From contig JBDTRG010000172.1 of NCBI GenBank assembly GCA_039931775.1, forward strand, positions 1-32,058: a stretch of 32,058 nt of DNA. Direction: 5' to 3'. Shown here piece after piece: positions 26,616 through 32,058 of the stretch. Made by a program: the position numbers and the translations under genes. The notes beneath the pieces were generated by a model. It saw only the letters and a program-made list of their open reading frames with translations, did not search any database and was not told the origin of the DNA. Source of the stretch: CAIWHR01 sp039931775 (GTDB lineage: Bacteria; Pseudomonadota; Gammaproteobacteria; Burkholderiales; Casimicrobiaceae). Positions within the stretch are counted from its first letter, which is position 1. Every line of letters begins with the position of its first letter.

Positions 26616-27092
26616 TCATAACGCAGGCGCGGGACGCAGCATGTCGACGTGCGGGATGCCGTCCTCCTCATAAGGAGCCGACGCCGTCCGGAATCCGAGG
26701 CTCGCGTAGAACGCCTCGAGCCGCTGCTGCGCGGCGATGCGGATCGCGCGCCCGGGCCAGAGGTGCGCCGTCCGCGCGATGCCCTCCGCCATGACGACGC
26801 GTCCGAGTCCCGTCCCGCGATACGGCGCGCTCGTCAGCACCCTGCCGATAGACGGTTCTGCGAACTTGCGGCCGGGGTCGAGGAGGCGCAGGTACGTGGC
26901 GAGCGTCGGTCCTTCGCGCTCGTCGGCCCAGCCGATGAGATGCCAGGCGTACGCGTCGTGACCGTCGGCATCGAGGAACGCGCAATGCTGCTCGACGGCG
27001 AACACCTGCTGCCGCGCCGCGAGCGCGGCGTAGATTTCGACGGCCGCAAGCTGCGGCATCCGCGACCATTGCCAGCGGGGAGCGATGGGCAT
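26616..27092 (-). CDS. elaA: ElaA-type GNAT family N-acetyltransferase
   Basis: The 158-residue protein belongs to the ElaA branch of GNAT acetyltransferases. The acetyl-CoA-binding pyrophosphate loop is seen as APYRGTGLGRVVM (about 93-105), following a beta-strand with IGRVLTS. The N-terminal LYAALAARQQVFAVEQ-like segment (IYAALAARQQVFAVEQHC, about 20-37) and the C-terminal GIPHVDML are typical of ElaA. The acceptor is unknown. It begins 8 bp after the glycosyltransferase stop and ends 31 bp before accA, so it is probably cotranscribed. Confidence 0.85.
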   Translation of the reverse strand: MPIAPRWQWSRMPQLAAVEIYAALAARQQVFAVEQHCAFLDADGHDAYAWHLIGWADEREGPTLATYLRLLDPGRKFAEPSIGRVLTSAPYRGTGLGRVVMAEGIARTAHLWPGRAIRIAAQQRLEAFYASLGFRTASAPYEEDGIPHVDMLRPAPAL

Positions 27093-27099
27093 GACTGTC

Positions 27100-28326
27100 T
27101 CAGACGCCGAGGTCGTACTCGCGCCCGCCCCACCGCGTGGGCGTTCGCGAGCGCAGGTCGTCGGCCGCCTCGTCGAGAACACCGGCGGTGAGCCACGCGC
27201 CGACGATGTGCAACGGCGCCGTCCATGCGGGCGCGCGCGAAAGCCTCGCGATCCGCGCCAGGGCGCCAACCCACACGAGCATGGCGAGCCCCCATAGCAC
27301 CAACAGCGCCCACCCGGTCGCCGGATCGCTCGGAATGAGGACAACGCTGACGGGTCCGGCACCGAGCATCCAGATCGGCAGCAACGTTCCCATCCAGCGG
27401 ATCCGCCGCGCCGACGCGGCGAGACGCCTCGGCTTGCGGTCGGCGGCTTCGGTGTAGATGCGCTTCCAGCCGCGCCGGAATTGCGGCCAGTCCGCGTACA
27501 TCGTGCACCGAAAGAGCCCGTCCGCCAGAAAGACGCCCGCGTTGCGCTCGCTCGCCTGGACCCGTCGGGCGAAGGCGAGGTCCTCCAGCAGCGCGCCCTT
27601 CACCGCCGCGTGCCCGCCGAGCGCATCGTAGGCGTTTCGCGTGAAGAGCATGTACTGGCCGTTTGCGAAGGCGCGGCGGTCGATCCGGGCGTTGGCGAGC
27701 GTCAGCGGATACTGGCGCATCAATTCGAGGGTTGCCGCCGGCTGGACGACGCGCTCGAACCACGCCTCGTACGTCAGCGTACTCAGGAGGCTCAGCATGT
27801 CGAGCCGGCGCTCGCGCATCATCGCGAGCGACGCGGCGATGCAGTCGGGCGAGAACGCCGTATCGGCATCCGCGAACAGCAGGAATTCGGCGTCGACGGC
27901 GCCAAGCGATCGCGTCACGCCCGAATGCGCCGCGTGGACCTTGCCGGCCCAATCGGGCGGGCAGACATCGATCTCGACGATCTCGAAGCGTTCGTCGCCG
28001 GCGATTTCCGCGCGGGCGAGGGACGCGGTGTCGTCGGTGCAGCGATCGAGCGCCAGCACGACCCGCAACGACGCGTAGGTTTCGGCGCGCAGCGACCGGA
28101 TCAGGGTGGCGATGACGCGCGATTCGTTGTGGGCCGGAACGACCACGCAGACGCGACCGGTAGGAGGATTCGAGCCAGCGAGCGTCTGCCCCAGCCTCAG
28201 GGTGGGCACCCCGCGCATCGATTGCCCGACCCGCCTCCAGACCTCGCCCCAAACCAGTATCGTCGCGATGGCGCCGAGGCCGAGAAAGCCGCCATAGAAC
28301 AGCAGAAGCCAATGGGGAAAGGTCAA
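27100..28326 (-). CDS. Membrane-anchored family 2 glycosyltransferase (HpnB-like)
   Basis: The 408-residue product has an N-terminal membrane helix (about 6-27), a GT2 domain, and three or four C-terminal helices from about residue 315. In the GT2 domain CVVVPAHNESRVI (60-72) begins the nucleotide fold, FADADTAF supplies the DxD metal site (D153, D155), LLEDLAFARRVQ holds the acidic base, and QFRRGWKRIY is a QxxRW-like motif. The start is a TTG at 28326 with GAGG at 28338-28335; the next ATG would remove the first helix. Overall layout resembles the hopanoid-associated enzyme HpnB, but no hopanoid gene is nearby, so donor and acceptor are unknown. A 20-bp CG palindrome lies directly before its ribosome-binding site. 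Confidence 0.8.
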   Translation of the reverse strand: MTFPHWLLLFYGGFLGLGAIATILVWGEVWRRVGQSMRGVPTLRLGQTLAGSNPPTGRVCVVVPAHNESRVIATLIRSLRAETYASLRVVLALDRCTDDTASLARAEIAGDERFEIVEIDVCPPDWAGKVHAAHSGVTRSLGAVDAEFLLFADADTAFSPDCIAASLAMMRERRLDMLSLLSTLTYEAWFERVVQPAATLELMRQYPLTLANARIDRRAFANGQYMLFTRNAYDALGGHAAVKGALLEDLAFARRVQASERNAGVFLADGLFRCTMYADWPQFRRGWKRIYTEAADRKPRRLAASARRIRWMGTLLPIWMLGAGPVSVVLIPSDPATGWALLVLWGLAMLVWVGALARIARLSRAPAWTAPLHIVGAWLTAGVLDEAADDLRSRTPTRWGGREYDLGV

Positions 28327-28340
28327 CGCGTCCGCCTCGT

Positions 28341-28360
28341 TCGACGCGCGCGCGCGTCGA
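28341..28360. repeat. Perfect 20-bp alternating CG palindrome
   Basis: The 20 bases from 28341 read the same on both strands: TCGA at each end and a 12-bp run of alternating C and G inside ACGCGCG...CGCGT. It ends 2 bp from the GAGG site of the glycosyltransferase gene, and its RNA could fold into an 8-bp stem. Confidence 0.7.
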
Positions 28361-28410
28361 CGGCAGTCTACACGACCTCGTTTGCCGCGCTGCGCGGCGC
28401 AATTGCGGTG

Positions 28411-28536
28411 TTACTGGACCGATGCCACTGCGGGGACTGATGACAATGCGCCGGCGAACGAGCACGCCATCGCATCGGCGATCAACATGAAATCAACCTC
28501 GGGCACGCGAACCATCCCGAAGCGGAATGCCGCCAT
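28411..28536 (-). CDS. Possible small protein, 41 residues
   Basis: This short ORF starts with ATG at 28536 and ends TAA at 28411. AAGGAG (28548-28543) lies 6 nt before the ATG and just after the stop of the membrane-protein gene at 28555, the position of a coupled downstream gene. The peptide starts MAAFRFGMVRVPEVDFMLIA and has a hydrophobic stretch over about 14-38. An in-frame ATG also occurs at 28542, but is too near the ribosome-binding site. I recognise no family. Codon third positions are less GC-rich than in neighbours, which weighs against strong selection as a coding gene. It could be a chance ORF or a leader for the glycosyltransferase downstream. Confidence 0.4.
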   Translation of the reverse strand: MAAFRFGMVRVPEVDFMLIADAMACSFAGALSSVPAVASVQ

Positions 28537-28554
28537 GGCCATCTCCTTTCCGTG

Positions 28555-29091
28555 TCAGACCGGTCGCGTGCGCAGCTCGGGCGGATGGGTGACCTCCACT
28601 CTGCCCGATTGCGGTCTTCCGCGTTCAGTGGCCGCGCGCACCGACGCCATGCTGCGGCGAAGGAGCTCGGCGCAAAGCACGCCGGCCGTTGCGACGGCGA
28701 GACCGCCCGCGACGACGGGCCGGGCGAGGAGCGCAGCAGTCATCCGCTGGTCGACCGGCAAGAGCGGGACGACTGCGTGCACGATGCATCCGGTTGCGAG
28801 CGCGGCGGTGCCGCCGACGGCTAGCGCGATCGCCCAGCGCGGCAGGCCGAGAAATCGCAGCTCCCCGCTGCGTTGATGACGCACCAGCGCGACGGCCGGA
28901 AAGACGAGCGCCAGCGACGCGCCGACAATGGCCGCCGCGGTGGCGACGAGCTGCAGCGTGGCGGGCCAGCCCCCCGGGGCAAGGCCTGGCGCGGCGTCGA
29001 TGCGCAACGCTTGGGCGAGCGGGGGTGCGAGCTTGCCGATGAGTGCCAACTGCAGCACGAAGAGCGTCGTGAGGTAGAGCGGGCGGCTCAT
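28555..29091 (-). CDS. Unidentified four-helix membrane protein
   Basis: The 178-residue product is not one I recognise. It shows four hydrophobic segments at about 6-24, 44-70, 87-110 and 118-142 and a polar, Arg-rich C-terminal tail. ATG at 29091 has GGGAGA about 7 nt upstream, a good ribosome-binding site, and codon use is GC-rich at third positions, so a real gene is likely. It is divergent from the tartrate dehydrogenase gene (224 bp apart) and collinear with the possible small ORF, the glycosyltransferase, elaA, accA and tilS. A role linked to the glycosyltransferase is possible but unsupported. Confidence 0.6.
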   Translation of the reverse strand: MSRPLYLTTLFVLQLALIGKLAPPLAQALRIDAAPGLAPGGWPATLQLVATAAAIVGASLALVFPAVALVRHQRSGELRFLGLPRWAIALAVGGTAALATGCIVHAVVPLLPVDQRMTAALLARPVVAGGLAVATAGVLCAELLRRSMASVRAATERGRPQSGRVEVTHPPELRTRPV

Positions 29092-29244
29092 GCGACATCT
29101 CCCGATCGATGACGATGCCGCCACCATAAGCGGACGAAGCGGCGATCGCCATCCGGCGAACGGATGATCCGACGAAACGCGCGGCCGATCGGCGGAGGCA
29201 AGCGGGCGCGGCGGAACCCTTCGCGCGTCGCCATGCGCCGCCGG

Positions 29245-29273
29245 TTGGAAGACCCGGCCGCATCGCCTAGAAT
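29245..29273 (+). promoter_or_regulatory. Sigma-70 promoter of the tartrate dehydrogenase gene
   Basis: TTGGAA (29245-29250) and TAGAAT (29268-29273) are separated by exactly 17 bp. Transcription would start near 29280, about 36 nt before the ATG. No clear operator repeat was seen around it. Confidence 0.7.
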
Positions 29274-29315
29274 GGGCGCCCGCTTCGATCCTCGACCCGC
29301 TCTCCTGGAGGCAGC

Positions 29316-30380
29316 ATGAAACCCCACCGGATCGCCGTACTTCCCGGCGACGGCATCGGCAACGAAGTCGTCCCCGAAGGCCTGCGCGTGCTCGAGGCGG
29401 CGGCTTCGAAGTTCGGCATCGCGATCGAGTGGCGCGAATTCGACTGGAACTGCGCGTACTACGCGAAGCACGGCAGGATGATGCCGGAGGACTGGTTCGA
29501 ACTCCTGTCGCCGCACGACGCAATCTACTACGGCGCCGTCGGCTGGCCGGCGATCGTGCCGGACCACGTGTCGCTGTGGGGGTCGTTGATCCAGTTCCGC
29601 CGCCGCTTCGACCAGTACGTGAACCTGCGGCCGTGCCGATTGATGCCGGGGATCCCGAGCCCGCTCGCCAATCGCAAGCCGGGCGACATCGATTTCGTCG
29701 TCGTCCGCGAAAATACGGAAGGCGAATACTCGTCGGTCGGCGGACGCATGTACGAGGGTACCGAGCGCGAGATCGTGTTCCAGGAGTCGGTGTTCTCGCG
29801 CAAAGGGGTCGACCGGATACTGGAATTCGCGTTCGACCTCGCCGCCAAGCGCCCGGCGAAGCACCTGACGTCTGCGACCAAATCGAACGGCATATCGATC
29901 ACGATGCCGTATTGGGACGAGCGGTTCCGGGCGACGGCAAAGCGCCACCCCGGCATCCGCACCGACCAGTTCCATATCGACATCCTCTGCGCGCATTTCG
30001 TGCAACGGCCGCAGGTGTTCGACGTGGTCGTCGGCTCCAACCTGTTCGGCGACATCCTGTCCGATCTCGGCCCTGCGGTGTGCGGGACGATCGGCATCGC
30101 GCCGTCGGGAAACATCAACCCCGAACGCGTCCACCCGTCGCTGTTCGAGCCGGTGCACGGTTCGGCTCCGGATATCGCGGGCAAGGGGATCGCGAATCCC
30201 ATCGGGCAGATCTGGTGCGGCGCGATGATGCTGGAACATCTGGGGCATCCCGACGCCGCGCTTTCCATTGTCGACGCGATCGAGCGCACGCTCGCGGACC
30301 CGGCGGCGCCACGAACGCCCGACATCGGTGGCAAGTCAACGACGACCGAGGTCGGTCGGGCCATCGCGGCGCTGCTATGA
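29316..30380 (+). CDS. ttuC: Tartrate/D-malate dehydrogenase (isocitrate/isopropylmalate dehydrogenase family)
   Basis: The 354-residue product belongs to the beta-decarboxylating dehydrogenases, in the tartrate dehydrogenase/DmlA branch. These enzymes oxidise tartrate or decarboxylate D-malate with NAD+ and a divalent metal. YYGAVGWPAIVPDHVSLWG (about 69-87), VVRENTEGEYSSVGGRMYEG (about 129-148) and SATKSNGISITMPYWDERF (about 186-204) are close to remembered tartrate dehydrogenases and unlike leuB. The metal-site aspartates lie in NLFGDILSDLGP. GGAGG at 29307-29311 sits 4 nt before the ATG. pntA follows on the same strand after 85 bp. Natural substrate (tartrate, D-malate or another 2-hydroxyacid) is unsettled; no tartrate transporter or LysR regulator adjoins it. 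Confidence 0.88.
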   Translation: MKPHRIAVLPGDGIGNEVVPEGLRVLEAAASKFGIAIEWREFDWNCAYYAKHGRMMPEDWFELLSPHDAIYYGAVGWPAIVPDHVSLWGSLIQFRRRFDQYVNLRPCRLMPGIPSPLANRKPGDIDFVVVRENTEGEYSSVGGRMYEGTEREIVFQESVFSRKGVDRILEFAFDLAAKRPAKHLTSATKSNGISITMPYWDERFRATAKRHPGIRTDQFHIDILCAHFVQRPQVFDVVVGSNLFGDILSDLGPAVCGTIGIAPSGNINPERVHPSLFEPVHGSAPDIAGKGIANPIGQIWCGAMMLEHLGHPDAALSIVDAIERTLADPAAPRTPDIGGKSTTTEVGRAIAALL

Positions 30381-30381
30381 T
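30373..30381 (+). promoter_or_regulatory. Candidate extended -10 promoter for pntA
   Basis: TGCTATGAT (30373-30381) is an extended -10 (TGn plus TATGAT) covering the stop codon of the dehydrogenase gene. No -35 match is seen at 16-18 bp. It would give pntA its own transcript with a leader of about 78 nt. Confidence 0.4.
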
Positions 30382-30465
30382 ACAAGTCCCTGATTCGTAC
30401 GACTTTCCGCCGAATTGGCCCCGTCGCGCGAGTTTGAGCTGCACGCTGAAGCAACGGAGAGCCGA

Positions 30466-32058
30466 ATGTCACTGATGATTGGGGTCCCCCGCGAGACCTT
30501 TCCGGGCGAGAAGCGGGTTGCCACTGTGCCCGACGTCGTCGAAAAGCTGATCAAGCAGGGTTTCCGGGTCGCCGTCGAAGCGGGCGCTGGCGATACCGCT
30601 CAAATCAACGACGATGCGTACCGTGCCGCCGGCGCCGAAATCGTCGCGGATCGCGCACGGTTGTGGGCGATGTCCGATATCGTCTTCAAGGTGCGTGGTC
30701 CGAGCAGCGAGGAGGTCGCCCTGTTGCGCGAGGGAGGCACGCTCGTCAGCTTCATCTGGCCCGCGCAGAACCCCGAGCTGCTGCAACAGCTCGCCGCCAG
30801 GAAGGCCACCGTGCTGGCGATGGACAGCGTGCCGCGCATTTCGCGCGCGCAAAAGCTCGACGCCCTCTCGTCGATGGCCAATATCGCGGGCTACCGTGCC
30901 GTCATCGAGGCCGCGCACGCGTTCGGCCGCTTCTTCACCGGTTCGATCACGGCGGCGGGCAAGGTGCCGCCGGCGAAGGTCTTCGTCATCGGCGCGGGCG
31001 TTGCGGGCCTCGCTGCCGTCGGCGCCGCATCCGGCCTCGGCGCCATCGTGCGCGCCAACGATACGCGCCCGGAAGTCGCGGACCAGATCAAGTCGCTGGG
31101 CGGCGAATACGTGGGGGTCGACTATCAGGAGGAAGGGAGCGGCGTCGGCGGTTACGCCAAGGTGATGAGCGAGGGCTTCCAGAAAGCGCAGCGCGAGGTG
31201 TTCGCGAAGCAGGCGAAGGACGTCGACATCATCATCACGACCGCGCTCATCCCGGGCAAGCCGGCGCCGAGGCTGATCACGGAAGACATGGTCAAGACGA
31301 TGAAGCAGGGCAGCGTCATCGTCGACATGGCGGCCGAGCAGGGCGGCAACTGCGAGTGCACGGTGCCGGGCGAAATCGTGGTCAGGCACGGCGTCACGAT
31401 CATCGGCTACAAGGACCTGCCGAGCCGCCTCGCGAAGCAGGCGTCGACGCTGTACGCGACGAACCTCTTCCGCCTGATGGAGGACATGATCAAGACGAAG
31501 AGCATCGAAGGCGATGCCATCAGCGTGAACATGCAGGACGAGGTGCTGCGCGGCACCACGGTGATCGACAAGGGGGAGCTCACGTGGCCGCCGCCGGCGC
31601 CGAAGCTCTCCGCCGCGGCGGCTGCACCCGCCGCCAAGCCGGTCGCGGTGGCCGCGAAGCCGAAGGGCCACGGTCACGGCGAGGCCAGCGGCCCGATGGC
31701 GGGAACGAAGACGGCCATCGTGTTCGGCGTGGGGGCCCTGCTGTTCCTGCTGATCGGAAGGTCCGCACCTTCAAGCTTCCTCGCGCACTTCACGGTGTTC
31801 GTGCTCGCCTGCTTCGTCGGGTACATGGTCGTCTGGAACGTGAAGCCCGCGCTGCACACCCCGCTGATGAGCGTGACCAACGCGGTTTCCAGCATCATCG
31901 CCATCGGTGCTCTGGTGCAGATCGCGCCCGACCTCACGAAGATCTCGGCGGAGCTCTTCCGGCCGAACGAGTGGATACGCTGGCTCGCCGTGGGCGGCAT
32001 CGTGCTGGCCACGATCAACATGTTCGGCGGCTTCGCCGTGACCCAGCGCATGCTGCAG
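30466..32058 (+). CDS. pntA: NAD(P) transhydrogenase subunit alpha (3' end cut by window)
   Basis: PntA with PntB uses the proton gradient to move hydride from NADH to NADP+, supplying NADPH. All 531 codons to the window edge are open. Domain I (about 1-375) starts MIGVPRETFPGEKRVA and has the NAD-binding KVFVIGAGVAGLAA (about 169-182), followed by VDMAAEQGGNCE. An Ala/Pro/Lys-rich linker with HGHG (about 380-405) leads to domain II with membrane helices at about 413-428, 434-452, 462-484 and 504-522. The last residues, GGFAVTQRMLQ, match the E. coli end GGFTVTQRMLKMFRKN, so only about five residues are missing. Both domains are in one polypeptide, as in E. coli, not split as PntAA/PntAB. ATG at 30466 has GGAGA upstream. 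Confidence 0.95.
   Translation, partial: MSLMIGVPRETFPGEKRVATVPDVVEKLIKQGFRVAVEAGAGDTAQINDDAYRAAGAEIVADRARLWAMSDIVFKVRGPSSEEVALLREGGTLVSFIWPAQNPELLQQLAARKATVLAMDSVPRISRAQKLDALSSMANIAGYRAVIEAAHAFGRFFTGSITAAGKVPPAKVFVIGAGVAGLAAVGAASGLGAIVRANDTRPEVADQIKSLGGEYVGVDYQEEGSGVGGYAKVMSEGFQKAQREVFAKQAKDVDIIITTALIPGKPAPRLITEDMVKTMKQGSVIVDMAAEQGGNCECTVPGEIVVRHGVTIIGYKDLPSRLAKQASTLYATNLFRLMEDMIKTKSIEGDAISVNMQDEVLRGTTVIDKGELTWPPPAPKLSAAAAAPAAKPVAVAAKPKGHGHGEASGPMAGTKTAIVFGVGALLFLLIGRSAPSSFLAHFTVFVLACFVGYMVVWNVKPALHTPLMSVTNAVSSIIAIGALVQIAPDLTKISAELFRPNEWIRWLAVGGIVLATINMFGGFAVTQRMLQ

Noticed and set aside
30469..31677. A 402-codon minus-strand frame opposite pntA
   Set aside because: Shadow of pntA; composition is Arg/Asp/His-rich without recognisable domains.

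Overview
The window reads as a high-GC betaproteobacterial chromosome segment. This is inferred from gene content and order: ndk-rlmN-pilW-rodZ-ispG-hisS-yfgM-bamB-der-hfq-hflX-hflK-hflC-DUF2065-hisZ-purA is the arrangement known from Burkholderiales and related Betaproteobacteria. HisZ, a betaproteobacterial-type Der with an NKxE G4 motif, and a tRNA-Leu divergent from rnr fit the same origin. I cannot name a genus from sequence alone. No phage, transposon, integrase, CRISPR array or plasmid gene was seen.

Layout. 1-1590: the 5' end of rnr (RNase R, minus), a divergent tRNA-Leu(CAG) with a near-consensus promoter and an intrinsic terminator, and a YihY/BrkB membrane protein (minus). 1688-4433, plus strand: an MhpD-like hydratase, then a translationally coupled pair of a fold-type IV aminotransferase and a sulfotransferase-like protein. 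20830-4470, minus strand: a collinear housekeeping block of 17 genes, starting at an extended -10 promoter before ndk and ending with a purine phosphoribosyltransferase that converges on the sulfotransferase gene. Its functions are nucleotide metabolism, 23S rRNA/tRNA modification, pilus assembly, cell shape, isoprenoid synthesis, tRNA charging, outer-membrane assembly, ribosome biogenesis, RNA chaperoning, membrane-protease control and histidine/AMP synthesis. 24013-20935, minus: a complete TRAP transporter (dctP, dctQ, dctM). 29091-24196, minus: an unidentified four-helix membrane protein, a possible 41-aa small protein, a family 2 glycosyltransferase, an ElaA-type acetyltransferase, accA and tilS. 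29316-32058, plus: a tartrate/D-malate dehydrogenase and pntA (transhydrogenase alpha subunit), cut by the window end a few residues before its expected C-terminus.

Most of the window is conserved core genome. The least ordinary parts are: (i) the aminotransferase/sulfotransferase pair, whose two parts resemble halves of one fused plant protein and whose aminotransferase has Thr where fold-type IV enzymes carry the PLP-binding Glu; (ii) a 31-codon in-frame insertion in rlmN with a palindrome and a direct repeat, resembling a mobile palindromic element carried inside an ORF; (iii) a short ORF with a strong ribosome-binding site, followed by a perfect 20-bp alternating-CG palindrome just before a glycosyltransferase that starts with TTG.
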